Source of the DNA: Streptomyces malaysiense
Lineage (GTDB): Bacteria > Actinomycetota > Actinomycetes > Streptomycetales > Streptomycetaceae
Assembly: GCF_000980885.2 (NCBI RefSeq)
Contig: NZ_LBDA02000052.1
Span: forward strand, 1 to 64,000
Reading direction: 5' to 3'
Length of the DNA: 64,000 nt
Shown here: positions 19,346-27,357 of the stretch, in pieces
Layout: each line of letters begins with the position of its first letter
Numbering within the stretch: the stretch's first letter is position 1
Notes under the pieces: model-generated
What the model was told of the DNA's origin: nothing
The model's input: only the letters and a program-made list of their open reading frames with translations
Databases searched by the model: none
Translations under genes and position numbers: made by a program

Positions 19346-19894
19346 TTGCGCGCCGACGCGCGACGCAACAGGGAGAAGATCCTCACGGCTGCCGCGCGCG
19401 TGTTCACGACGGAGGGGCTGGACGCGCAGATGGAGCGCATAGCCAAGGAGGCGGGCGTGGGCAGCGCTACCCTGTACCGCAACTTCCCCACCCGGGAAGC
19501 CCTGGTCGAGGCGGTCTACCGCAACGAGGTGGCCCACCTGTGCGACGCCGTCCCCGCTCTGCTCGCGCGGAAGTCGCCCGACGAGGCCCTGCGCGCGTGG
19601 ACACGTCTGTTCCTGGACTACGTCACCGCCAAGTACGGCATGATCGACGCCCTGCGCGCCATCGCCGCGACGGGAAGCAACCCTTATGGTCACAGCCGGG
19701 AAATGATCCAGGCCGCCATCACCTCGCTCATGGACGCGTGCACGGCCGCCGGGGTGATCCGCGCCGATATCCGGCCCGCCGACATCGGCGCCGCGCTGGA
19801 AGGCATCGCCCTCACCTCGGCGGGTGCCGAACACCGAGAGCAGGCGGAGCGCCTGCTCGACCTCACGTTGGACGGCCTCACGGTCCGCCCGTGA
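19346..19894 (+). CDS. TetR-family transcriptional regulator
   Basis: 182 residues. The DNA-binding domain is in residues 5-55 (REKILTAAARVFTTEGLDAQ, GVGSATLYRNFPTREAL), followed by a helical ligand domain of the TetR_C_33 or SbtR-like type (AGAEHREQAERLLDL). The only usable start is TTG 19346; upstream codons (DEAHRP) continue to a stop without ATG or GTG, which is odd because relatives begin with a few residues before PLRADARR. The gene may have lost its own start region in the fusion with the DUF1398 fragment. The target is unknown. Confidence 0.8.
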   Translation: MRADARRNREKILTAAARVFTTEGLDAQMERIAKEAGVGSATLYRNFPTREALVEAVYRNEVAHLCDAVPALLARKSPDEALRAWTRLFLDYVTAKYGMIDALRAIAATGSNPYGHSREMIQAAITSLMDACTAAGVIRADIRPADIGAALEGIALTSAGAEHREQAERLLDLTLDGLTVRP

Positions 19895-19964
19895 GGCCGC
19901 GCGCGGCCCCGCTCCACCACCGCGGCGCCTCGGGCGGTCTTCCCTGACTCTCGTCGCCCTCGCC

Positions 19965-20305
19965 CTGCCGGTGAGCGGCGGCCGTTGTGGCCGGTGGCGG
20001 GATCACCGGCAGGTGATCGACGGGATACCGCACCGGGTGCGGACCGACGTGCGGCGGCGGTACCTTCCCGAGAAGTACGGACCCTGGACGACCGTTCATG
20101 AAAGCCACTGCCTCCGCTCGGCGGACGGCACCCGGGAGCGTCTGCCGCGGCAGGTCCGGGCCGCGGTCGACGCCGTGGGCGAGATCGCCCCGCACAACTC
20201 GGTGGACTCCACCGTCGTGCGGGCCCAACGGCACGCGGCCGGTGCCCGGCCCGGACCGCCGCCGACGCTCCGGCGGCCAGAAGATCAAGCCGCTGACATG
20301 ACCGC
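19965..20305 (+). pseudogene. IS5-family transposase N-terminal remnant
   Basis: The plus strand reads RDHRQVIDGIPHRVRTDV, then LPEKYGPWTTVHESHCLRSADGT and DSTVVRAQRHAAGAR, the usual N-terminal order of IS5 transposases including the DST catalytic Asp. It breaks off near 20305 (frame lost), and the remaining catalytic region is missing. Confidence 0.75.
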
Positions 20306-20466
20306 ACGGGCATGCCAGAGCTCTGTCGCCCGTCCAGCCGGCGGTCGGCGAAGGGCTCGAACCACGTGGTCCGAAAGGGACGGGAGCGGCCCGTTGCCTC
20401 GGCGACGGCCTCAAGGACGGGGAGTCGCCTGGTCGCACATCTCCTTCCGGGACCACCGCCACCCGG

Positions 20467-21042
20467 TTACCGGCCGCCCGTGCCGGGGGCGTCGAGGAGG
20501 TCGGTCACAAGTCGGCGGGCGTAGGCGGCGTCGAGGCCGGCCGGGCGGAAGAGGATGCGGTACATCATGGGAGCGACGACGCGGTCCATGGCCCCTTCGA
20601 GGTCGGGAGTGTTCTCCCCGCGGCCGGTCGCGCGGGCGAAGATGATGTCGATCTGTTCGGCCGCGTAGGCCGAGCACCGGCCGGCGTTGCTGCCGTCCGG
20701 GTCGCCGAGCAGAGCGTCCCGGATGTAGGCGCGGCCCGAGCCGGACGCCATCTCGTCGAGGAACTGTTCGGCCCAGTCCGTGAGGTCGGATCGCAGGTCG
20801 CCATGGTCCTCCGGCTCACTGTCGGGGCGCAGTCGCTCCACCGCGACGTCCGACAACAGTTCGGCCAGATCACCCCAGCGACGGTAGATCGTCGACGGGG
20901 TGACGTCGGCGCGCTGGGCGATCACCGGGACGGTCAGCGCGTCGCGCCCCACCTCCGCCAGGAGTTCACGCACGGCAGAGTGCACCGAGGCCTGGACACG
21001 GGCGCTGCGCCCGCCGGGGCGCACCAATTGCTTGCGACTCAT
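20467..21042 (-). CDS. TetR-family transcriptional regulator
   Basis: 191 residues with a basic N-terminus (MSRKQLVRPGGRSARVQ), a helix-turn-helix at ~20-65 (ALTVPVIAQRADVTPSTIYRRWGDL) and a TetR_C-type helical domain ending in DLLDAPGTGG. ATG 21042 has an imperfect palindrome just upstream (21051-21074), likely its own operator. The amidase lies upstream on the same strand, about 350 bp away, so regulation of that gene is possible but not shown. Confidence 0.88.
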   Translation of the reverse strand: MSRKQLVRPGGRSARVQASVHSAVRELLAEVGRDALTVPVIAQRADVTPSTIYRRWGDLAELLSDVAVERLRPDSEPEDHGDLRSDLTDWAEQFLDEMASGSGRAYIRDALLGDPDGSNAGRCSAYAAEQIDIIFARATGRGENTPDLEGAMDRVVAPMMYRILFRPAGLDAAYARRLVTDLLDAPGTGGR

Positions 21043-21050
21043 GAGACCAG

Positions 21051-21074
21051 TTTAAAGCGCAGACTTTGCGTTTA
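21051..21074. promoter_or_regulatory. Probable TetR self-operator
   Basis: Just upstream of the TetR start, the reverse strand reads AAACGCA-AAGTC-TGCGCTTT, an inverted repeat whose right half carries one extra base. Its position 9-32 bp from the start codon fits autorepression. Inference only. Confidence 0.4.
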
Positions 21075-21389
21075 GGGGGTTGCTCCGCGCAGGCTGGTGA
21101 TCACCTGCCTGTGGGTGCCGACGACCTCCTCGCCCCCGTGCGGGCGGGCTGAGCGCCAGGTACCTTCGCGCCGCCTGACTCCGCCCCGCCGACCCTCCAC
21201 GTACTCCACGGGGCGTGTGCCGCTGAGTCCCGAGCCCCGGATCGCGGCACATCCTGATCGTCGACTTCCCGGACGGCGACGTCACCCGGCCCGTCCGGGC
21301 TGTGATGAGGCCGGAGAACTCCGAATCCGATTCGGCGGCCGGTGAGCCGGGCCGGACGGTTCAGGCCGGGCCAGGCCCCCACGTCACGC
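21075..21389. other. Intergenic, no supported gene
   Basis: About 315 bases between the TetR start region and the amidase end. The minus strand has a short open tail (EEVVGTHRQVITSLRGATP, stop near 21075) that could be the end of a lost gene; nothing else is readable. Confidence 0.3.
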
Positions 21390-22778
21390 TCAGGCGGCCG
21401 GCGCGAGTGCTCGGGCGGGATGCGTCCGTTCGAAGGCGTGGCCCACCCGCAGCAGTGTCCGCTCGCCGAAGGGCCGGCCGAGCAGCTGCATGCCTATGGG
21501 CATGCCCGCCGTGTCGTGGCCGACCGGGAGGGACAGGGCGGGCACCCCGGTGATGTTGGCCGGGGAGGACAGGCGGACGTAGGCGTCGGAGACGTTCTCG
21601 GTCGTACCGTCGGGCCAGGTGACGGTCTCCTGGGCGGCCGGGACCGCGGTCAGGACCGTCGGTGCGGCGATCACGTCGACCTCCTCCAGGAGGCGGGCCC
21701 ATGCGCCGCGTGTCAGCGTGCGGGCGCGCTGGGCCCGCAGGTGGTCGCCCGCGCTCATCAGTTCGCCGGCCTCCAGGAGGATTCGCACGTCCGCCTGGTA
21801 CAGCTCGGGCACGGTGCGCAGGGTGCGCTCGTGGTAGGCGGTGGCCTCCGGCACCATCAGGCCCCACTGGGTGGCCTGGAAGTAGCGGGTCATCGGGATG
21901 CCGATCTCGACGAGCCGGGCGCCGAGCGCCTCCAGCTGGGCGATGGCGTGGTGGACGGCGGTGGCCACCTCCGGGCCCACGTGGTCGAAGTAGTGGTTGC
22001 TCGGCACCCCGACGCGCACATCTGTCAGGTCCGGCTCCGCTTCTGGCCGGTGGCCGACGGCGGGGGCGTCCAGTGAGGAGGGGGCGTGCGGATCGTGTCC
22101 GGCGACAGCCGCCAGCACCAGGGCCGCGTCCTCGACGGTGCGGGTGATCGGGCCGACGTGGTCGAGCGACCAGGACAGCGAGGTGATGCCGTGGCGGGAC
22201 ACCAGCCCGTACGTCGGCTTGAGGCCGACCACGCCGTTCAGCGCGGCGGGCACCCGGATCGACCCGCCGGTGTCGGTGCCGAGGGCGAAGGTCGCCGCCC
22301 CGGCGGCGACCGCGACGGCGGACCCGCCGCTGGAACCTCCGGCTACTCGGCCGCCGTCCCAGGCGTTGCTGGTCTGCGGGGCGATCAGACCGTAGGCGAA
22401 CTCATGGGTGTGGGTCTTGCCGACCAGGACCGCGCCGGCGGCCCGCAGCCGGGCGGCGACCGTGCTGTCGGCGGCCGCGCGGTGGCCGTTGCGGACCTGG
22501 GCGCTGGCGCTGGTGGGAGTCCCGGCGACGTCGATCAGGTCCTTGAGACCGGCCGGGATGCCGTGCAGCGGCCCCAGGCGTCTGCCCCGGGCGATCTCCT
22601 GCGCGGCCTCGCGCGCCGCGCGGCGGGCCTGCTCCGCGGCGACCGTGACGTAGGCATCGACCCGGGGATCCACCTGGTCGATGCGTTCGAGGACGGAGTC
22701 GACCAGTTCGACGGGGGACAGCCGCCGTTCCTGGATCTCGGTCGCGGCGGCGGCGAGGGTCAGTTCATACGGCCGCAT
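21390..22778 (-). CDS. Amidase-signature family amidase
   Basis: 462 residues. Amidase-signature enzymes hydrolyse amides with a Ser-cisSer-Lys triad: Lys lies in GIPAGLKDLIDVAGT, the Gly/Ser block is AGGSSGGSAVAVAAG and the nucleophile is in ALGTDTGGSIRVPAALNG. The C-terminus (NITGVPALSLPVGH) is also typical. ATG 22778 is chosen because GGAGGAGGAGAAG lies just upstream. The start overlaps by 14 nt a 30-codon frame (22765-22857). A 67-bp palindrome lies about 125 bp upstream, so transcription is probably under tight repressor control. GatA-type function is unlikely, as no gatB or gatC is adjacent; the substrate is unknown. Confidence 0.93.
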   Translation of the reverse strand: MRPYELTLAAAATEIQERRLSPVELVDSVLERIDQVDPRVDAYVTVAAEQARRAAREAAQEIARGRRLGPLHGIPAGLKDLIDVAGTPTSASAQVRNGHRAAADSTVAARLRAAGAVLVGKTHTHEFAYGLIAPQTSNAWDGGRVAGGSSGGSAVAVAAGAATFALGTDTGGSIRVPAALNGVVGLKPTYGLVSRHGITSLSWSLDHVGPITRTVEDAALVLAAVAGHDPHAPSSLDAPAVGHRPEAEPDLTDVRVGVPSNHYFDHVGPEVATAVHHAIAQLEALGARLVEIGIPMTRYFQATQWGLMVPEATAYHERTLRTVPELYQADVRILLEAGELMSAGDHLRAQRARTLTRGAWARLLEEVDVIAAPTVLTAVPAAQETVTWPDGTTENVSDAYVRLSSPANITGVPALSLPVGHDTAGMPIGMQLLGRPFGERTLLRVGHAFERTHPARALAPAA

Positions 22779-22857
22779 CGAGCTTCTCCTCCTCCGCCCG
22801 GTAGGCGCCGGCGGGCGGGGTGTCCCCGAAGTCCAGCTTGAGTTCGGTGGAAGACAC
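22765..22857 (-). CDS. Small 30-residue frame overlapping the amidase start
   Basis: GTG 22857, preceded by AGGG, opens a 30-codon frame (MSSTELKLDFGDTPPAGAYR, then AEEEKLDAAV) whose stop lies 14 nt inside the amidase gene. Third positions are G/C-rich and the overlap suggests translational coupling. It could be a leader peptide or the remnant of a small subunit. No family was recognised. Confidence 0.35.
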   Translation of the reverse strand: MSSTELKLDFGDTPPAGAYRAEEEKLDAAV

Positions 22858-22903
22858 GGATCCCTCATCTGTTCGGAACCGGAGTGGCGGAGCCCCCCGC
22901 GCC

Positions 22904-22970
22904 AAAAGCTAATGATTTGCTTTAAGTGACGGTAGGCTCTACCGTCGCTTAAAGCAAATCATTAGCTTTT
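22904..22970. promoter_or_regulatory. 67-bp near-perfect palindrome with two operator copies
   Basis: Arms 22904-22935 and 22939-22970 are 32 nt each with a single mismatch and a 3-nt spacer, AT-rich in a very GC-rich region. Each arm carries a shorter palindrome, AAAGCTAATGATTTGCTTT (22905-22923) and its inverted copy (22951-22969), with centres 46 bp apart. This looks like a dimeric repressor (TetR, MarR or GntR type) bound at two sites between the amidase and the plus-strand sequence. No regulator gene is directly adjacent. Confidence 0.75.
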
Positions 22971-23535
22971 AAGAGATGGGAGTCCCATGCCCGGCGTCAC
23001 GTTCGGCGCACCCGCGCACCGCCCCGTTCAAGCCGGTCGTACCCGCGCCCCCGTGCCCCCCGCATCAGGCCGACCGTGGCCTTTCCGCGCTCGCGCTCGC
23101 CGACCGCCTGGGCCGGTGCCCGGTCCTGGCGGGAGCCCCGGCCGTGTAGCGATCGTCCGGGCGGCGAACAGTACGGCCGGTAGCGCGAAGACTGCGGGGG
23201 CCGGGGCCGTGTGGACGAGGAAGGTGGAGAGGAGGACGCCTGCGGCCCTGCCGGTGACCGGGACGATGGTGTTGATCAGGGCTGACCGGCCCGGGATGCC
23301 GCGACCCCAGCCGCCTACGGCATCCTCGGCCACCTCTCCATGGACCTGCCCGCCATCACCGTGGGCGTCACCATCCCGCGCTACACGCTCGGGACCACCT
23401 CCCACGCCCATGACGTCATCGCTTCCCTCCTCGCCGTAGCCGCCCCTTACGGCCCTCGCCGTGTCACCGCGCGGGGCAGCCGTCTCCCACCCCGTGACCG
23501 ACCGCCTCCGCTCAAGACAAAGGAATCGACAGATC
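22971..23535. other. Intergenic with broken remnants
   Basis: About 565 bases. An ATG at 22987 with GGGAG before it opens a proline/arginine-rich frame that does not look real. The minus strand at 23140-23310 has a hydrophobic stretch (GRAAGVLLSTFLVHTAPA) and the plus strand at 23310-23450 has LSMDLPAITVGVTIPR; both are possible relics of lost genes. The end contains AAAGGAA, the ribosome binding site of the next gene. Confidence 0.35.
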
Positions 23536-24432
23536 ATGCAGTCCTCCTCCGCCACCACCCCCTCCTGGACCGTGGGCGACGTGACCGTCCACCGCATCGA
23601 CGAGGTCTTGCTGCCGCCGGCGACCGGAGCGTGGCTGCTGCCCGGCGCCACCCCCGAACTGACGGCAGGCCAGGACTGGCTGCGCCCCCACTTCGCCGGC
23701 CACGACGGCATCCTCCGCATCGACAGCCACAGCTTCGCGTTCGTCGTGGACGGGCTACGCGTGCTCGTCGACACCGGCATCGGCAACGACAAGGAGCGGG
23801 CCAACCCGGCCTGGCACGGCCTGCGCACCGGCTACCTGGAGCGTCTCACCGCCGCCGGCTTCCCGCCGGAGGCCGTCGACCTGGTGGTCCTCACCCACCT
23901 GCACGCCGATCACGTCGGTTGGAACACCCGGCAGATACAAGGCGCGTGGGTCCCCACCTTCCCCGCCGCCCGCTACGTCACCGCCCGCGCCGAACGGGAG
24001 TTCTGGGCTGGGTACGACATGGAGGAGGCACGCCGCCAGATGTTCCGCGACTCGGTGATCCCGGTCGAGCGGGCCGGCCTGCTCGACCTGATCGACGTCC
24101 CGGCCGGCGGCGTGGAGATCGTCCCGGGCCTGCGCCTGCTCCCGACTCCCGGCCACACCCCGGGCCATGTCGCCGTCGAACTGACCAGCCGGGGTGAGAG
24201 GGCGCTGATCACCGGCGACTGCATCCATCACCCGGTCCAGCTCGCCCACCCCGCCATCGGCGCCTGCGTCGACATCGACCCCCACCGGTCCGAGGCCACC
24301 CGCCGCACGCTGCTCGCTTCCCTCGCCGGCACCGACACCCTGCTGCTCGGCACGCACTTCGCTCCGCCCACCGCCGGCCGGGTCGTCGCCCACGGGAACG
24401 CCTACCGGCTGCTGCCCGTCCGCGCGGCCTGA
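23536..24432 (+). CDS. MBL-fold metallo-hydrolase (lactonase-like)
   Basis: 298 residues. The zinc site is THLHADHVG (HxHxDH), with a further His in PTPGHTPGH, an Asp bridging ligand in ALITGDCIHH and a C-terminal His in LLLGTHFAPP. The layout, with a long N-terminal strand pair and FAFVVDGLRVLVDTGIG, is that of the N-acyl homoserine lactonase/methyl-parathion-hydrolase-like branch. ATG 23536 has AAAGGAA upstream. The gene is alone. Quorum-quenching or detoxification is possible, but the substrate cannot be inferred. Confidence 0.9.
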   Translation: MQSSSATTPSWTVGDVTVHRIDEVLLPPATGAWLLPGATPELTAGQDWLRPHFAGHDGILRIDSHSFAFVVDGLRVLVDTGIGNDKERANPAWHGLRTGYLERLTAAGFPPEAVDLVVLTHLHADHVGWNTRQIQGAWVPTFPAARYVTARAEREFWAGYDMEEARRQMFRDSVIPVERAGLLDLIDVPAGGVEIVPGLRLLPTPGHTPGHVAVELTSRGERALITGDCIHHPVQLAHPAIGACVDIDPHRSEATRRTLLASLAGTDTLLLGTHFAPPTAGRVVAHGNAYRLLPVRAA

Positions 24433-24706
24433 CCGGCTCTTCGAGTTCCTGGAGGACGTGGCAGACGGCGAACCACGACCACGACTCCCGGCATCGCTGG
24501 AACGGTACGCCGGCGGTCCGCCGCCAGCGCATGGCGCTCCGGCGCCGTCGGCTGGAAGCCGACCCCCACCGACAAGGAGAAGACGGCTCTGCCGCCGATG
24601 CTCGACACCTGACGGCGAGCTGACGTGTCGGGATGTGGGCGGCCGTCAAAGTTTCCCCACGTACGGCCGGTTGGAATGTGACTCACGGTGACTCGGAGGG
24701 TTGCAG
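24433..24706. other. Intergenic, possible transposase debris
   Basis: A plus-strand frame reads TANHDHDSRHRWNGTPAVRR and then a basic helix ending at 24609. It resembles the C-terminal part of some mobile-element proteins, but no family could be fixed. Confidence 0.25.
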
Positions 24707-25744
24707 TCAGGCGTTGGGCAGGTGGAGGTCGAGCGTGATGTGCGGGGCGAGTGCGTGCAGGAAGTCCGGGGCGTCGAAGATCTCGCCGGCGGAGGCGACG
24801 CCGATGGTCTTGGCGCGGCCGGTCAGGACGCGTTCGAGTGCCTCGACGACGAGCGGTGCGGTGACGGCGTAGATGTCCTGGCCGCCGGCCGTGGCCCGGC
24901 GCTCGGTACCGCCGGAGCGGACGACGGCGTCGACGAGGAATGTCTGGTCCGAGCGGCCGCCGGCGTCGGCGGCGGTCGGGGCCGGTGTGTGGGCGGCGGC
25001 GACGTCGCGGACCGCCTCGGTGGTCATGTAGGTGGTCACGTCGGGGATGGACAGGTGCTGGGGGACGGTGACGACGTCCGCCATCGTGAACTCCCCGATC
25101 ACCTCCCGGACTCCCGTCGGTTCCGGGAAGGTCCACCTGAGGGTGGGCGCGGCGTCGGTGCGCTGTTCCCACTGCCCGCCGCGGTAGCGCAGGCGCACGT
25201 CGCCGCGGCGCTCGCGGGAGACGGCCCCGGACAGGCGGGTGCCGGTGGTGGGGTGCCAGCTGCTGAGCGCGTAGGCGATGTGGGCCTCGTCGGCCGTTGT
25301 CCAGTCGCCCATCGCCGCGGTGGCCAGCAGGTCGCCGAGACCGCCGAAGAAGGCCATGGCCGGGACGATCACCGCGCCCGCTTCCCGGGCCCGTTCCCGG
25401 TAGTGGGCGAAGGTGTCGAGGTTGGCCTCCAGCTCGGCGGCCACGTCCAGGTACGGGATTTTCGCGCGGAGCGCGGCCTCGATCACCGGGCCGGTGGTCG
25501 TCGCGAAGGGGCCCGCGCAGTTGATGACCGCCACCGTGCCCGACAGGGCCCCGTCCAGCGAGGCCGGATCCTCGACCGATGCCACACGGGCCTCCAGGCC
25601 GTGTTCGTCGGCCAGTTCCCTGAGCGCCTGTGCGTTGCGTCCGGAGGGCACCGGGACGAACCCCCGTGCCGCCAGCTCCGCGAGCACGAACCGCCCGGTG
25701 TGACCGTAAGCGCCGAACACCGCCACCAACTGACCTGACCCCAT
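24707..25744 (-). CDS. Saccharopine dehydrogenase-like NAD(P)-binding reductase
   Basis: 345 residues. The Rossmann start VAVFGAYGHTGRFVLAEL is followed by NCAGPFATTTGPVIEAAL and PYLDVAAELEANLDTF, the core of the saccharopine dehydrogenase/trans-acting enoyl reductase family. The C-terminal half is shorter than in lysine-pathway enzymes. ATG 25744, with GGGAG upstream, is preferred over the upstream in-frame start at 25828. It is divergent from the GlxA-type regulator at 25852, with a 107-bp spacer that probably holds a shared control region. The substrate is unknown. Confidence 0.87.
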   Translation of the reverse strand: MGSGQLVAVFGAYGHTGRFVLAELAARGFVPVPSGRNAQALRELADEHGLEARVASVEDPASLDGALSGTVAVINCAGPFATTTGPVIEAALRAKIPYLDVAAELEANLDTFAHYRERAREAGAVIVPAMAFFGGLGDLLATAAMGDWTTADEAHIAYALSSWHPTTGTRLSGAVSRERRGDVRLRYRGGQWEQRTDAAPTLRWTFPEPTGVREVIGEFTMADVVTVPQHLSIPDVTTYMTTEAVRDVAAAHTPAPTAADAGGRSDQTFLVDAVVRSGGTERRATAGGQDIYAVTAPLVVEALERVLTGRAKTIGVASAGEIFDAPDFLHALAPHITLDLHLPNA

Positions 25745-25851
25745 AAGACTGCTCCCGTACCTGCGAACGCCCGCTGCGCTGTTGATCCGCCGCGGCCTGA
25801 CACTCGCATCCTGTCCCCTCGACGGCACCCCGTACGAGCGTCGGAAACGAC

Positions 25852-26808
25852 ATGGTGCGTACAGTTTCGGACATGCCTGCTGTTGCGCTGGCCGTCACCG
25901 ACGGCATGCTCCACTACGAACTCGCCGTGGCCTTCGAGGTCTTCGGGTCCGACCTGACCCACGTCGTCGACCCCTGGTACGACTTCTCCCTGTGCGGGAC
26001 CGGCCCGGTGCACGTCGACCGCTTCCGCCTGGAGCCCGACCACGGCCTCGACCATCTCGCCCGGGCCGACACGGTGATCGTCCCTGGCTGGGCCGACACC
26101 GACCGCGAACCACCCGCCGACCTCGTCGACGCGCTGCGCGCCGCCCACGCGGCCGGGGCCCGTGTGGCCTCGCTGTGCACGGGCGCCTTCGTCCTGGGCA
26201 AGGCGGGTCTGCTCGACGGCAGACGCGCGACCACCCACTGGGCGCACACCCGGGAACTGGCCCGGCGCCACCCGGCGGCCACCGTCGACCCGGACGTCCT
26301 CTACGTCGACAACGGCGACGTCCTCACCTCCGCGGGCAAGGCCGCCGCCATGGACCTGTGCCTGCACCTGGTCCGCCTCGACCACGGCGCAACCAACGCC
26401 AACAAGATCGCGCGGCGTCTGGTCATCCCGCCCCACCGCGACGGCGGCCAGGCCCAGTTCATCGCCACCCCCCTGCCCGAACCCGGCAACCATCCCCTGC
26501 GCGACCTGTTCCCCTGGGCCCTGGAACACCTCGACCAACCCCTCACCGTGGAAGACCTGGCCCGCCAGGCCCGCATGAGCTCACGCCACCTCGCCCGCCA
26601 CTTCAAACACCTCACCGGCACCACACCACTGCACTGGCTCCACACCCAACGCATCCGCCACGCCCAGGAACTCCTGGAAACCACCAACGCCACCGTCGAC
26701 ACCATCGCCGCAGCCACCGGCATGGGCACCGCCGCCACCCTGCGCCGCCACTTCCACCGCAGCGTCGGAGTACCGCCCGACACCTACCGCCGCACCTTCC
26801 GCCCCTGA
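25852..26808 (+). CDS. GlxA-family transcriptional regulator (DJ-1/PfpI + AraC)
   Basis: 318 residues. The N-terminal DJ-1/PfpI domain (residues ~8-180) has ARVASLCTGAFVLGKAGLLD with the nucleophile-elbow Cys and ATTHWAH. The C-terminal AraC domain (~215-318) has two helix-turn-helix units (LTVEDLARQARMSSRHLARH; VDTIAAATGMGTAATLRRHF). The amidase-like domain in such proteins is a sensor. The start may be ATG 25852 or ATG 25873; neither has a strong ribosome binding site. It is divergent from the reductase, the likely target. Confidence 0.88.
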   Translation: MVRTVSDMPAVALAVTDGMLHYELAVAFEVFGSDLTHVVDPWYDFSLCGTGPVHVDRFRLEPDHGLDHLARADTVIVPGWADTDREPPADLVDALRAAHAAGARVASLCTGAFVLGKAGLLDGRRATTHWAHTRELARRHPAATVDPDVLYVDNGDVLTSAGKAAAMDLCLHLVRLDHGATNANKIARRLVIPPHRDGGQAQFIATPLPEPGNHPLRDLFPWALEHLDQPLTVEDLARQARMSSRHLARHFKHLTGTTPLHWLHTQRIRHAQELLETTNATVDTIAAATGMGTAATLRRHFHRSVGVPPDTYRRTFRP

Positions 26809-27357
26809 CCACGGTCCTGCCAACCAGCGACGTCACCACCAGAGCCCCGAGAAAGCCGACGAACTGGTCCCATCAGAACCAGCGACGAACCTCGGCCATC
26901 GGGCCGGACAGCCCACGACCCAGAGTCCTGCACCTCCGGCGCTTCACACTCAGTAGCCGTCGACGGCCGGTCAGCTCCCCACTTGCCGGCCGCCAATGGG
27001 GAATTCCAACTGGCCACCGTCATCAGAATCGGCCGGAGCCGGAGCCGGAGCCGGAGCGGGTCGGGGAATCTGCTTCTTGCGGGGCCCCGGTCGCACGCCG
27101 GTCGCGGCCTGAGCGGTCCGGGCTTGGTGGACCGTCCGGATCTACTGGTCCGACAGTGGTGTGCCGGCGTTCCAGAACACCTCCTGATCTGGCGCGGTCC
27201 CTGCGTCGAAGGACCCGGCCGAGGCGCGCTTCACGCTGGGCGAGAAGGCGTACTCCGTGGCCCGAGCCGGTTCTCAGAAGGCCTGCGCGGGCCGTACACC
27301 GGACACTGGTCGGCCCGCCCGGCAACCGGCCGCGCCCACGGTCGGCCCCGGGCGGCA
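26809..27357. other. Intergenic, no supported gene
   Basis: About 550 bases. It contains a short array of the hexamer GGAGCC (four copies, 27033-27058). A possible plus-strand relic, TVRIYWSDSGVPAFQNT, occurs near 27130-27180 and is followed by a stop. No complete gene. Confidence 0.35.

Noticed and set aside
27033..27058. GGAGCC hexamer array as a functional repeat or CRISPR-like structure
   Set aside because: Simple-sequence repeat with no spacers and no cas genes. No CRISPR array was found in the window.
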